64,000 nucleotides of DNA from Megamerina dolium. Taxonomy: Eukaryota; Arthropoda; Insecta; Diptera; Megamerinidae. The stretch lies in assembly GCA_963854835.1 (NCBI GenBank), contig OY978528.1, positions 38,693,960 through 38,757,959 of the forward strand. The letters run 5' to 3'. The notes under the pieces were generated by a model. That model saw nothing but the letters and a program-made list of their open reading frames with translations. It made no database searches and was not told where the DNA came from. The stretch's first letter is position 1. Each line of letters begins with the position of its first letter. Below are positions 19,625 to 32,137 of this stretch, piece by piece. Position numbers and translations under genes: made by a program.

Positions 19625-20877
19625 ATGTAAATAAAACACATATAAAATATTTTTTATCATGATATTTCTTTTTTAATATAAAGTTTGAACGGTGGCATTA
19701 TGTGTGAAATACTACATCATTTAAATGACCACCACGCGAATTGTTGCAAGCATCGATTCTTTTGAGGTAATTTTCGACCACTTTTTGACACATATTGGGC
19801 GGTATCTCAGCCATAACGTGACGAATGTTGGTTTTAGGTGCTCAAGAGTTAAAGGTTTATCTGCATAAACACGGTCTTTCGCGTAGCCTCACAAAAAAAA
19901 GTCAAGCGGTGTCAAATCGCATGATCTTGGTGGCCACTTGATATCGCCACGATGAGAAATTACGCGGCCAGAAAATTTCTCTTGCAATAAAGCCATATTC
20001 TCTCGAGTTGTGTGGCATGTGGCACCGTCTTGTTGAAACCACATATTCGCTAAGTCGTATTCTTCAATAGCAGGCAAAAAAAAGTCGGTTATCATATGAC
20101 CATAACGCTCCGAATTGACGGTGACAGTCGTTCCATCGTCGTTTTCGAAGAAGTAAGGTCCAATCACACCTCCGGACCAAAGAGCGCACCAAGCAGTGAC
20201 TTTTTGTGGATGTAGTGGCCTCTCTTCAATTACTTGAGGATTCTCAGAACCCCAAATACGACAATTTTGTTTGTTAACATACCCACCGAGTGAGAAATGT
20301 GCTTCGTCGCTGAAGAAAATTTTGTTCGAAAAATCGCCGTCCACCGCCTGTTGTATCTACGACGTTGTGGATGGACAGCTGGCTTCAGTTGTTGTGTGAG
20401 CTGGATTTTATATGGATGTAGGTGTAGATCCAAATGCAAAGTACGCCATAATGTGCCGTAAGACAGTCCTAATTCCTGAGAACGACGAGGAATCGACACA
20501 TTCGGGTCTTCGGCAACACTTTCACTTACAGCAGCGATATTTTGGGTGGTACGAGCGAAACGATGATGCATAGGCCTTACAATATCTGTAACCGATCCAG
20601 TCTCTTCATATTTCTTCACAATTTTGCCAATTGCTTGCGTAGTTGGACGATTATGTAAACCATAATCTCCTCTTAAAGTACGATATGTGGCTATGGCAGA
20701 ATCACCATTTTTGTAGCAGGTTTTTACAATTTTAATGCGTTGTGCGATAGTTAAGCGATCCATTTTCGCAAATGTCAGACTTTGAACTGAAAAAGAAAGA
20801 AATTGTTTTAACAACTCAGTTTGACAGATGTCGAATTCTAGCCCTATACTTTTGAAACCGCGAAATGGATAACCCTT
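19593..20877 (-). mobile_element. Tc1/mariner-superfamily element (DUF4817-type), inactive
   Basis: The element is 1285 bp, bounded by 31-bp inverted repeats that begin aagggttatccattt and match at 29 of 31 positions. It is flanked by TA on both sides (19591-19592, 20878-20879). It carries a transposase gene on the minus strand with three lesions, described separately. It sits inside what appears to be the last coding exon of a small host gene. Confidence 0.93.
19721..20763 (-). pseudogene. Broken DUF4817-type Tc1/mariner transposase
   Basis: The start MDRLTIAQRIKIVKTCYKNG is a helix-turn-helix of the DUF4817 type, followed by a linker and a DDE domain. The first Asp is in KIFFSDEAHFSL, the second in WFQQDGATCHT, and the third in SCDLTPLDFFL, with 36 residues between the second and third. 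Lesion 1: near 20345 the frame jumps just before AVDGDFSNKIFFSDE, with some residues missing. Lesion 2: the Trp codon expected after DFFL is TGA. Lesion 3: a further frameshift in the C-terminal part (near 19810), before an otherwise readable NSRGGHLNDVVFHT ending. The protein cannot be made in full. I use the 20763 ATG because the domain begins there. The upstream Met adds nothing recognisable. Confidence 0.85.
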
Positions 20878-20926
20878 TATTATTGAAAACGAATATTCGT
20901 TTATTTATGTGAATAATAACAGCTGA

Positions 20927-23606
20927 TTGGTTTTGTAATGGTATAATAACACAAGATAGAGCCATGAGGGAGAGTTCTCATGAAAGAAGGAGAAATAGTA
21001 AATAAAACAACAACAAACACATGGAAAAAGAAGAAGAAGAAGTTGAAAAGGAAACAACAAACACACTAGCTCGACACTATAAGACGCCAGTTTCTGACAT
21101 TATATGGCACAACCAAGAGGAATAAGAGAGGTAAATAAGACTTATTTTCGAAAAAAAAAATTGGTTTTTGAAAAAAAAAATTTCAAATTTATAGTTTTGA
21201 TAATAACTTTTAAAATGTGAAAAATAGGTATTAAATTATATATATCAGTAGAAGGGTATTTAAAAAACCTTTCTTATGATATCCATATTATAGAAAAAAA
21301 TTACGTCTCTATCGAATAATCTCGACCTTTTTTACTTTTTATATTCACAAAACGAAGCAGAAAGCAATTTTTTATTTTTTTTCCTTCTGAGTCCGTATTC
21401 TGCACTTGTTCCTTTTCGGTTGTAATGGCCACATAAGTACGAATACTTTTGTGTTTTATGCTTGGAAAATTAGCAGTATTTAATGTAAAACAAGTAATTT
21501 TGGTACAAATATAACTAGTCAACATAGTTTGAGTAAGTATGCATATTCGTTTCGTGACATCTTTGTTGAAATTAACATAAAAAGGGATTTTATTACTACA
21601 ATAAATACAAATTATTTTTGACTAAAACGTAATTACTCTGAAATGAAAATTCCTGACAAATTTTATTATTTAAAAATTTTTAGATATAAAAAGTATTTGT
21701 TTTTCCTCTATTATAAAATTATTATTTTGCTCCTTTTTTCTCTTTCTTTTTTTGCATAAAAGTAAATTGTTGTATTTATCCCCTAAATGAAAAACACAGT
21801 ATCGGATTTGAATTCAAATAAACCTGCACTAATATATGCGATTTCTTAATCGGGTTGAAAACAAACGAATGTTTGAAGATCAATTTTCATTCAACAAATT
21901 CGGTCCTCTAAATACATAATTATATTTCAACAAAATTGTAATTTGTTGTGACAACTGACATTTCATATTTGTGGGTAGGGTTATTTTTGGGTGTATTAGA
22001 AATGGGAAAAACTAATGACTTTTTTGGGATTTTTTGTGAACTATAAAAGTTACAAAACTTTTCATGTGTTTGAAAACTTTTTCTAGCCTTTGGCCTTTTG
22101 AACTTTGTGAGTTGGAAGTCATTCTGGATTGTTGCCACTTTCTTAAATGTTCTGCGAAATGCCCTTTAGATAGTCACGGACCTAGTAAACGGCTTTGCAC
22201 TACTCTTGAGGTTTACACAGCAGTTCTTTACTAGTCTGGATTTATTCTAGAAAGAGTCTAGAGGTAACTTAACCATCCAAGAGGTTCAATTTCCCACACT
22301 TCGTTGTAGCAGATTTTAATGTAACCAGCATTTTTTGATGACCTAGCAAGTTATATATAAAACTGAAAGTAGTGTAATCGAACTTACGTGTCTTTGCCCA
22401 ATAAAATGTAATCGAAATTTGTTATTACAGATATAGTAAGTACTCGCATATAGCTAGTAACATTTGGCATTAAAGCTAAAAGCTAGAACTGTGCTGGAAA
22501 GAGCACAGGGATCCATATGTTCATATTCAAATACACAATTTATTTAAATGAGAATTTTCGCCCAAGAGCTTAGCTAGAGAAGACAAAAGTATTTACTATT
22601 TTAATCAGCCACTAAGAATGTTTAGCTCTTTGTGAATAAACTGTTAGTTCTGAGTTGTTAATTAATTATATCAAATATTGATTTCGATCCTTTCTTCAAA
22701 AATGAATACATCCTTTGTTCCCATGACACTATAACAATAATAATAAAAATAATAATACTATAAATTTATTCCATACGGCACTTCTACATGTAAATGAGGA
22801 AGGATCCAGGCGTTTCTCACTGTCAGTGTAGAGATGTTGCCCACCATAAGTATGCATATTTAAGCATCCTTATACATCGACTGACTGTCAAGAAAGGGGT
22901 AGGTAATATATGTGGCAAGAAGATGATAAGGACTCTATTTAATGTGTATAGGTATGCATGAAAAAAATTCTTCGGAAAATATGCAAATGAATCAACCTAA
23001 AAGAAAGTTCAGAAAAAAATGTTAAGCGGTTTAAGAACAATTTCATTGTATGGATCGTGGTAAAACGTAAATTTTAAAAAAATTACGAATATGAGAGCAT
23101 AGTACATATATCAAAAAAGATAAGCAGCATAAAAATGATCAGTCGCGGTTTGCATTCCAAATTGATCATCGATCATCAGATTTGATGAAATTATTATTTT
23201 ATTAGGAAAAATATTTTTCATTTCGTCTCATATTTCATAAAAATAAAAGTGATAAGTGATATTGCTGGTTATGGATTAAAAATTAACCTTGCTTTATTTC
23301 CGGAGGATAAAAATAGATATTGTTGTCACGTCAAGCAATTTAACATTTTTTTCCAGAATCAGCCAATATGGGTAAATAAGTAGATGACTTTTGGTATAGT
23401 CGAGATTTAAAACGAACAACAATACTATTAAATAACTCCAAGGTTTCTTGGTCAATAATAATAGTTGTTCAAAAACTGGAAAGTTTTGTATATGTTAAAC
23501 CATCAGTCAATATAAGATCAATTGGTGCTGATGAGGTAACTAGCCATAGAAACAAATTCAAGTAGCTAGTATCTTTACCAAAACACTTTGAATATGACGA
23601 ACTTAC
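20927..23606. other. Intergenic DNA
   Basis: AT-rich sequence with short A/G-rich stretches near 20980-21060. No coding frame or repeat family that I recognise. Part of the first few hundred bases may be 3' UTR of the gene starting at 19085. Confidence 0.45.
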
Positions 23607-23616
23607 GAAAAATTAG

Positions 23617-23660
23617 TAGGTAGGTAGGTAGGTAGGTAGGTAGGTAGGTAGGTAGGTAGG
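23617..23660. repeat. (TAGG)n tail of the non-LTR element
   Basis: Eleven tandem tagg units. On the element's own strand this is a 3'-terminal CCTA repeat, the kind of simple-sequence tail left by target-primed reverse transcription. Confidence 0.85.
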
Positions 23661-23724
23661 GTGACTGTCCTACAACGCACTTAGGCCATTTGAAGGCCCA
23701 TTGTGATACCACTAAAGCTTATCC

Positions 23725-24660
23725 TTATCCCACTGGGTCCTCTCTAAACCATCCCTTGGATTTAATGAATGAAATAATCTTGGTTAGTTTTATATTTCCA
23801 ACTTCCGTGATGCTGTCAAGAGAGTCGAATCCGAGCTTATTGAACCTCCTCCTGCACAGAGACATGCATCCACACAGAAGGTGTTCAACGGTTTCTTCCT
23901 CTTCAACATCCTGACAGCTTCTACAAAAGTCATAAAAAGGTGCCACTAGTCTATTTGCGTGCCTACCGATAAGGCAATGGCCAGTTAGAACCCCAATTGT
24001 TCTTCTGGTGTCCAGCCTATTACATTTCAAAAGTAGCTTAGTTCGACTTAAGCTCCATTCCGGCCACGTTAGCCTACTAGTTAAACATTTAAGGGTTTGT
24101 CTCCAACGTGTGATGGCGAAATCGGTGGTAAACCTATCTGTTAGCAACTTGCAAGTTGTCAGTGGCATTGGGACCAACGCCTTGTCCTGGTGGAGTGGCA
24201 TTGCAAATTCATCCATCTTGCAGTTACCCTCAATATTGCTATGGCCGGGTACCCAAGACAGAGTTATGTTAAAGTATTCCGAAAGCTCAGTTAATAGTTC
24301 ATGACATTCAATCCCTCTCCACATATCCCAAGAAGTATAAAATTACCATTAATTAAAAACCTTTTCATACAAAAAAATTTTTAATATGTTTTGAGCTCAG
24401 AAGCTTCATACTAACACTTCCCTATAGTGGAATTTCTTGGTATTGGATGAAGTAATCTCAGAGCAGACTGACTGTCAGAGTAGATAATTATTTCTTTTGT
24501 GGTCAGAACATATTTCTTGACGATTAAAAGAGTTTCTTTGATGCAAAGATTTCAGCCTGAAATACACTACAATGGTCTGGCAAATGGAAGGAATAAGTGC
24601 CTAGCTCCTTGGAGTAGACACCCCCTCCCATTCAATATCACTACAAAAGGACCTCCAAGA
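23725..24660 (-). pseudogene. RNase H and C-terminal domain of a non-LTR retrotransposon polyprotein
   Basis: An N-terminal RNase H part is readable near 24660-24420 (GVYSKELGTYSFH, FQAEIFAIKE, YSDSQSALR). An AT-rich interruption of about 90 bp follows near 24325-24420. Then the open frame from 24324 contains WVPGHSNIEGN, the conserved RNase H block, and a C-terminal part (RRTIGVLTGHCLIGRH, then CRSC...H...C), the zinc-knuckle-like end typical of I/R1/Jockey/LOA polyproteins. It stops at 23725. The reverse transcriptase that should precede it is deleted. Confidence 0.8.
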
Positions 24661-24861
24661 GGTATCTAACACCTCTTGTCGATTGCGCGTTATAAAAGTG
24701 AGATCAGTGCCTCTACTGCACAATAACAGCTTATTACTAATAATGTAATTATAAAGCAACTCACCCTTTCGTTAATGTCCGAGCTACCTCAAACAGCATT
24801 ATGTGCGTTTGCGACGCCATCAAGAATGAGCCCACATCTCGAAGCCTCATTAGAAGCTCTT

Positions 24862-26005
24862 TTACCAGTTGAAATGGTAATGATCCTGAGTCGTCGTAGG
24901 CAAAATAAAACGTGTCAAGCAGATACCTACTCTTGCCGTTGAGTCGTCTGTCAGTAATAGGAGCACTTGCATTGCTGCCACCGGTAGCGCGGCAGCATTA
25001 GTGTCGGTGTTAGCACTGCTTCCTTTAATTTTAACGAACTTCCATTTACTACATAGGAGGTTCGGGTTACACACTGTAAACAGCTGCATAACTTTCTCCG
25101 GTTCCGAGGGAGCGACTGCAATCCACACCCTTGCCCCGGGGTAGACCTCCCCCACCTTTGCTATGGCAGCTTTGTACAATTCTAACGATCTTTGGTCATC
25201 GCATGCAATGATCTTAATCTGATCCTGATACCACCCTGCGTCAGTGCAAGATGGTGGGGGGCCAGAATTGCTGGCAAGAATATCTAGGGCAACATTGGGA
25301 GAGCGAGTTGCACCCACTTCCACCTACTTCTACTGTGCCTTTGGTATTTTACCATCAGGATCGGCTTCATCCAAGACGCCAATTAAGATGCGGTCTCTTA
25401 CGATGCCCGCAAATGATTTGAACGTGTTCACCCCTGTATCCTAACTTTCTTTGCCGCTGGCTTTGGCTCGTCCATCGACCTCTGTCGTTTAGATGCGGAT
25501 GGTGGTTGAACTTGATCGAGCAAGAAGTCTGGCAATACGGCATTCGCCCAATCAATAGCCTCCTTCAGCTATTTGGTCAGCTCTTCCTCAGTCGGTGGAG
25601 CTGTGTGCACTCTCTTTAATAGGCAGAATGTATTTCGGCGCTCATTGTAAACCGCTTTCGCTGGGTCCGAAATTTTTAATACTGGCCAAACACGAGCGCT
25701 AGCCACAGCACCCTCTTGGGCATTACCACCCCCTTTATGCTGAGTAACCCCTGAACGCTGTCTAGGCTCCCTACTGGTTCCGGCTGCCGCAGAGGGGGTC
25801 GTGGTACTGGAGAGCGGCTTTGCCTGTCGTACTCCACCTCCAGTCCTACACACTGTGCCACCTAAACCAGAGGTCAATATTAAAGTATTTTTGAATAGCG
25901 GTAAACCGTTGCCCTTATGACGGAAAGTGAAGTTCCTTGCGGTTGTGATGAAGAAGAACCGGGTTCCTTTTGTTGTTTATTTTTATTTGGTTTGCTTGGA
26001 TTCAT
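24862..26005 (-). pseudogene. ORF1 remnant with DUF4780-like domain
   Basis: The start at 26005 (MNPSKPNKNKQQKEPGSSSS) leads, after a frameshift, into a low-complexity region (SGLGGTVCRTGGG...). Further stops and shifts follow around 25568 and 25440. A domain then appears with IKIIACDDQRSLELYKAAI, GARVWIAVAP and LCSKWKFVKIKG, resembling the DUF4780 domain found in ORF1 proteins of some insect non-LTR elements. At least two frameshifts and several stops make it non-functional. Confidence 0.65.
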
Positions 26006-26200
26006 AAATGGTCCCACGGGTGTTGGAGACAGGATGTCCCCCTGCACATAGCTCCAGGTACGCAGGTAATGCTAATTTTTACGGAGGGAGCCAGGTATCC
26101 GTAAGATCACGTTAAAGACTGGACTATTTGATAAAGGGGCGCCCAGCCAGGCTGATCCTCCGACCATGATGAGAATGCACTGCCAGATGCTGTACTATTA

Positions 26201-27779
26201 CTTACTTACTTACTTACTTATGTGGCCATAACAACCGAATATCGATTTAGGCCGAAAATAACATGCTTCGCCAGCCATCTCTGTTCTTCGCTAGCTGGCG
26301 CTAGTTAGAAATTCCAAGCGCCGTCAGGTTCTCCAGTATTTGGTCTTTCCACCGGAGGTTTGGTCTTCCTCTTCTGCGTCGTCCTCCAGCGGGTTCCGAA
26401 TATAACACCTTCTTAGCTGGAGCGAGTTCTTCCATTCGCACGACATGACCTAGCCAGCGCAGCCGCTGGATTTTGATGCGCTTTACTATGTCAATATCGG
26501 CATACAGCTCGTACAGCTCATGGTTGTACCTTATTCGGTACTCGCCACCAACGCAAATAGGTCCAAAGATCTTGCGTAGGACTTTTCTCTCGAAAACTAC
26601 AAGCATTCGCTCATCCGAGGTGGAAATTGTCCAGGCTTCAGCGCCATATGTTAGGACAGGCATGATGAGAGACTTGTAGAGTGTAGTTTTCGTTCTTCGA
26701 GAGAGGGCTCGACTTCTCAATTGCTTACTCAGCCCAAAGTAACACCTGTTAGCAAGAGTTATCCTACGCATGATCTCCAAGCTGACGTCATTACTGCTGT
26801 TAATGCTGGTTCCAAGATAGACAAAGTCCCTTACTACTTCAAAAGCGTAGTTGTCAACAGTGACGTGCTGTCCTAGACGCCGGGACTCTTTGTTTGTTGA
26901 CACTAGATACTTCGTCTTGCCCTCGTTCACCGTGAGACCCATCCGACGCGACTCTCTTTCCAACTCTGAGAATGCTGCACTGACTGCTCGCGTGTTCATG
27001 CCGATTATGTCAATATCGTCGGCATACGCTAACAGCATGACACTTTTGTTGAAGATAGTGCCATTATGTCGTAGATCAGCAGCTCGTATTATTTTCTCCA
27101 TAATAAGATTGAAGAAGTCGCACGATAACGAATCACCTTGTCTGAAACCCCGTTCGGTATTAAACGGTGCGGAGAGGTCCTTCCCAATTTTCACTGCACA
27201 ACGGGAGTTATGCAGTGTCATTCTACAAAGTCGAATGAGCTTTGCAGGAATACCGAACTCAGACATTGTTGCGTAGAGGTAATCCTTTACCGGACTGTCG
27301 AAAGCGGCTTTATAATCAACAAATAGGTGGTGTGTGTCGATCTGTTTTTCTTGGGTCTTCTCCAGGATTTGGCGCAGTGTGAAAATCTGGTCGATGGTGG
27401 ATTTACCAGGTCTGAAGCCACACTGATAAGGTCCAATCAGGTTGCTGAGCATAGGCTTCAACCTTTCACACAGTACGCTCGATAGAACCTTGTACGCGAT
27501 GCTCAGGAGACTTATTCCACGGTAGTTGGCGCAAATTGTGGGGTCTCCTTTTTTATGTACAGGACAGAGAACACTGAGCCTCCAATCATCAGGCATGCTT
27601 TCATCCGACCATATTCTGCTTATGAGCTGGTGCATGCGGGTGAGCAGCTCATCGCCTCCGGTCTTAAACAACTCGGCAGGCAGGCCATCAGCACCTGCAG
27701 CTTTGTTGTTCTTCAGCCTTAAAATGGCCGTTTCAACCTCGTCATAGTCGGGTGGTGGAACATCAATACCATCATCTTA
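26201..27779 (-). mobile_element. RTE-clade non-LTR retrotransposon, copy A, 5'-truncated
   Basis: The 3' end is at 26201 in a tandem tail (acttacttactta on the plus strand, aagt repeats on the element strand). Copy A is truncated at its 5' end within the region before the reverse transcriptase. A perfect 14-bp duplication (atgctgtactatta) flanks it at 26187-26200 and 27780-27793. It is inserted in the 5' UTR of the RNase H-bearing element. It is nearly identical to copy B at 32096-34618 over the shared parts. Confidence 0.92.
26301..27776 (-). pseudogene. RTE-clade reverse transcriptase, N-terminally truncated but intact through RT
   Basis: The open frame MFKTGGDELLTRMHQLI... contains the RT blocks NYRGISLLS, YQCGFRPGKSTIDQIF, LFVDYKAAFDS, RGFRQGDSLSCDFFN and YADDIDIIG. 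The palm aspartates (FVDYKAAFD and YADD) are present. The C-terminal part (TKTTLYKSLIMPVLTYGAEAW, ERKVLRKIFGP, RRRGRPNLRWKDQ) is the usual RTE/BovB-like ending. It stops at 26301. No endonuclease is left in this copy, because the element was truncated at insertion. The Met used as start here is internal to the original ORF. Confidence 0.9.
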
Positions 27780-27928
27780 ATGCTGTACTATTAAGGAGTA
27801 TTAAACATATAACAGCGCACTCCCATATTAGCTAGATGCATTCTAACAACCAGAACCTGTGGCACCTATATCCAGTCGACACCCTTGGGGAGGGTTCAAT
27901 GGAGGATTTTGTCGACCTGAAAAATTAG

Positions 27929-30458
27929 AAAGTTATTGATCGCAAAATTGAAAAAAAATTTTTTTTTTAGTGTTCTTTAACGCTACAATTCCCGATCAAT
28001 TAAATCTCGAAATACCTTAAGAATCATTTTGAATCGAGGGTTTTTTCTGAGATAATATTAGCAATTTGTTTAACAAGTCACATTAATATATATTAAGGTG
28101 TCTTAGGTGCAGAAATATAATGCATTTCATGTTAATAGCAAGCCGTGAACCAAACCTCTAAATCTCTAAGCCAAACTATTTCAATCATCATAAAATAGAC
28201 CAAGCTTTATTTTTCGTTGGCAAAAAGAGCTTATTGATTTTGACGAGGCACCTTAATAAAAATATGATACATATCTACATAAATAAACGATTTAATGACT
28301 AAAAAAATTAATTTCTTTCTCTACTGCTACTAATTTCTTTGTAAAATAATTCTTCTTTATATTCGTTAAAAAGGAGCCATGAAACACGAATAAACCTACT
28401 GTGTATTTTTGAAAAATGATCGAAAAATTAGGGATCACTAAAAGGAAAAAAGTTTCTCTGCTTATCCTTTTTTGGGGATGAGCGTTTTATATATGTATTC
28501 ATATAATATTTTTTTCAGAAAAAACCATCCAAGTTGTAAAATCATGGAAATTCTCACGCGAAAGTGAAATTAAAAATAGCATCGGATATCATTTTTATTA
28601 AAAGACAAATATAAAAAAAAACGCTGAAAAAAACTTAAAATCGAAAGGGTTTTATCATTTTTTTTTTCATATATAAATGTGTCTGACAATACAAAACTCA
28701 TATACGTACGCAGCCATCCACACACATAAACAGATGCACGCATACACACAAATCCATCAGAGCCGACGGTCTCAAGCAAACCCTTTGTTTAAGCGATTCT
28801 GACAATGAGCCGCAACCTCATCTGCATACATCAATTCGGAACGGTGACGCAAACGGATACCCGCTTGAAGCAAACGTGAGATTCTTCAAATATACTGCAA
28901 CACCGCCACCACCGTCAGGAAGATTTATCTATTTGCTCTGGCAAATGTTTACCATATGATAAATACTTTTTTTCCACATTTTTTTATATGATTTTTATAT
29001 TTTTTTACCACTTTCAATTTTTTTTTGCGTTCACAAAGATTATTTAAAATGATCGTGTGAAATATGGTAAGAACTGTACTTCTTTTAGAATATTGATCTG
29101 AGAGAAAAGAGAACAGAGAAAAGGTCATTGTAGTTTGGAAGAAAAAGGAAGAACATGCACAACGTTTAGTTAATATAAGTTCAATTTTGAACAATAGCTG
29201 ATGGAATAATTACATACTACTTAATATCGAAGAATATTTTCATGTGAATGTATATATTCTTTATTGAATTGCTCAAGTATCGTACATAGAATACGAGTAT
29301 GAACTACCTTGCCGATCCAATAATGAACAAATCATGCCCGATTTTGCAGTAATGCACAATTTATGCAAATGATAGTGTCTCTCTTTTAAAATTAAACAAG
29401 AAAAAAATGTCAATAGTTCATTATTATTGTTTACGAGCTTGTAATACACACTTGGGAATTATATACGTAAACCTTTTCTTTACTCGGTTTCAAGATTTTG
29501 GAAAATATGTTCACAAATTTGCATACTCAAGAATGCAAATTTGATGATCAGCACTATTAGAATCGCATTTGAAATCAATATTTGCATAATCCAAATGCAT
29601 GCATCAATAATATACTAACAACAACATTAATAAAATAAGATTGCATATTTTGTTGCCAAATGAACACATCAACACAAATATATGATGCGATTGTGATTGT
29701 GCTCATCGCACCCCAGGGAACGAATATCTGCACGTGACAAAGCATTTTCGATCGAATATAACACGATCATCGATGTGATCGCTTGCGAAAATTATTAGTG
29801 ATTTTCATCGATAAGCGGATAAGTGAGGGGTTGTTGTACGAGTGCATACGGAATACAAGTCAACAATTGGCACAAAGACAAAATACAATGGCCCACAGGC
29901 AAGAGCAGTCATTGTTGATACAACATCATTAAATTACAATTCAAGATCATTTCGCAAATGAATACAGTTATCGAGAGAATATAGACAGATGATTGTTTAT
30001 TTGATGTTCAATTAATTTGCGGACAGAAATCAAGAATGGTTTTATTATGCAATTGTTGCTCTTTGTTGTTATGACAAAGAAGAGGGGTAGATTTAGAAAA
30101 ATGATACTTTATGGTATAATGTATATAAGTATGATGCCAATTTGTTTGTTTTTACAATGCGAATAATATTTAAAAAAAACGAAGAACTTATTTCATTGTT
30201 CCACCATTGTACAGTGCCTAAAATGACCACGATTTAGATCAAATTAGCAAAATGCAAAACTTATAATATATTTGACTCGGATTTCTAAGATATTGAAAAA
30301 GAGATATTTTGCAGTCACTGAGGTAATATAGTAAATGGGACTAAAATGCTTTTGCAATGTAGTAGAATACGAATCAACTATCATTCAAGATAGTTTTTTT
30401 AAAGTGATGTATTCTGTATAAGAAAGTTGTTTTATGTACTTCAACGACGATTAGGGAA
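27929..30458. other. Intergenic DNA
   Basis: AT-rich, nothing coding recognised. It includes homopolymer runs near 27950, 28610 and 28970, and several cgatcg/atcgat-type short palindromes around 29700-29820. Confidence 0.45.
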
Positions 30459-30459
30459 A

Positions 30460-30722
30460 TGTGTTATATTTTGGACAGTACTAGAAGCGGCCTATTTATT
30501 TTAGCCAGTGCTGAACGGCAGAACCCTTTTTCTGAGATTTATTACAGAGTTCTTTCAGAAGCTTTTCCATGGAAAATTGTTACTTCCGGAGGAATTGCGA
30601 GTTGCTGGCCGACAGTTGGGTACCGTTCGAAAGAAAAATCTTTTCGATATTAAATTTTTTATGTTTCAGCCGGGGATTGAATCCACGACCTACAGGTCAG
30701 ATGGCCAACGCACTAACCGGAT
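30460..30722 (-). mobile_element. SINE, partial copy
   Basis: Matches the SINE body from ttttggacagtactagaag to the B-box region (gattgaatccacgacctac) and part of the A-box side. Both extreme ends are missing: the gtgccacata 3' end and the first bases of the tRNA-like head. Divergence from the copies at 955 and 37123 is visible, so it is older. Confidence 0.75.
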
Positions 30723-32082
30723 TAGTAAAATTCTTCATATAGAGAAATTTTAATATTGTTTCTTTTTTTCTTTTCTGAAACCTTAAGATTTCAATTTTTA
30801 GATTTTGCTCACAAATTGAAATCATTTGACCCATAGTACGTTGCCGCCGTTTTTGAGGGAACTTTTACATAAATACTCATAAGTACATATCGCATTCAGT
30901 GTCAGGTGCATCTTCATGTAAATCATGGACATATAAACACACACACACACACGTTCACATAAATGTGATGAATTTGTACTTATAGTGTGTATCATCTGGT
31001 TTTGTTACTTTTTCTTTGTTATTTATTTGAAGCGTCATGCCACAACACAGACTTATTGATATTTTGTTGGCTCTTTCGTTTTGCGCTTTCTTTAGCATTG
31101 CCGTGCGTTATTAACTTGGTCGTAGAAGAAAAGAAATGAAAGAAATTCTTTGCATATAACAATGCCAGTATGTATGTACATATGTATGTCTGCATTTATG
31201 TATGGAGGTATATCGAACAACAACAAGGTAAGTAAAATGCCATTTCCCCATACAAGATGTTGATGGTCTGCATTGTCGGTCACTTATCGTCAATGGACAA
31301 TTCAGTATGCTTTTAGCTTTCGAAAGGTTTAGATCGTAGTAAAAGTTGAAAAAGTGAAGTGAATTTAAAAGTTGAACAAATGATCATAATTTTTGAAATA
31401 TGTACCTTCATACATATAATATAATATAAAAATATTGTGATTTGTTTGTTTTTATATTCGTTAGTGAGATTACTTTTTGATTAATATAGGTTTATCAAAA
31501 TATCGAAATTTAAAGGTACGACCATTTCATCGAAGATGTGAAAAATTCTAACATATATGCATTTAGTTTATACATGGAAAATCCTGTTTACGATTTTGTT
31601 GCCCTGATCTCACAATATGTGTAATAAGAGAAATATGTGTGATACCGTTAGAGCACAGGTGTAACAAGTGTTAGTGGTGCATCTTACTAGATTATTCCAA
31701 CAATTTTTTGAATAATTATTTTTGATTTTACAAAATGTAAGTGTACGGAAGAGAAAAGAAAGAACGAACTTGCAGACATACAAAACATATTCCGCTAAAG
31801 TTGGCACGTTTGACAATCCAAATATTGTAAATGAATTTAGATTTAATTTATGTACAGTTTAATGTTGTGTGTGTACCTACTACGATACGAGTCTTTAAAT
31901 TTACATATTGTGTTGGTGTTTATTTGTGGTTCGTTGCCATCTTTGGTTCTACTTAACTGCATTCTTTAATTGTAGCTTTTTTTGGATGTATTATTTTTCT
32001 ACTTTTGATAATTTAATCGTGTATGCTTCACACGCAAACAAACAGATTTACATTCATTTATTCGCTGTGACACACTTTCATA
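30723..32082. other. Intergenic DNA
   Basis: No gene seen. Short ca/tg runs near 30940 and 31170 and AT-rich filler. Confidence 0.45.
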
Positions 32083-32137
32083 GTAGAAATAAATACTTAC
32101 TTACTTACTTATGTGGCCATAACAACCGAATATCGAT

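Larger units (their letters stand above)
23617..27918 (-). mobile_element. Non-LTR retrotransposon with RNase H, internally deleted, carrying a nested RTE insertion
   Basis: The element is read on the minus strand. The 5' end is near 27918 (aggtcgacaaaatcc), and the 3' end is a (CCTA)n tail seen as (TAGG)n at 23617-23660. A 10-bp direct repeat (gaaaaattag) lies at 23607-23616 and 27919-27928, so both termini are present. It retains a 5' UTR, a broken ORF1 with a DUF4780-like domain, and an RNase H plus C-terminal region. The endonuclease and reverse transcriptase are gone. An RTE-clade element (26201-27779) has inserted into its 5' UTR. Without that insert it is about 2.7 kb. RNase H and the tail suggest the I/R1/LOA group. 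I cannot narrow it further. Confidence 0.8.

Noticed and set aside
26851..27276. Plus-strand open frames over the RTE copies (also 26473, 27526, 32996, 33287)
   Set aside because: Antisense shadows of reverse transcriptase and endonuclease. They recur in both copies because the copies are nearly identical.
29690..29830. Cluster of atcgat/cgatcg palindromes as a candidate regulatory site
   Set aside because: Short and compositionally likely; no spacing pattern or conserved core.
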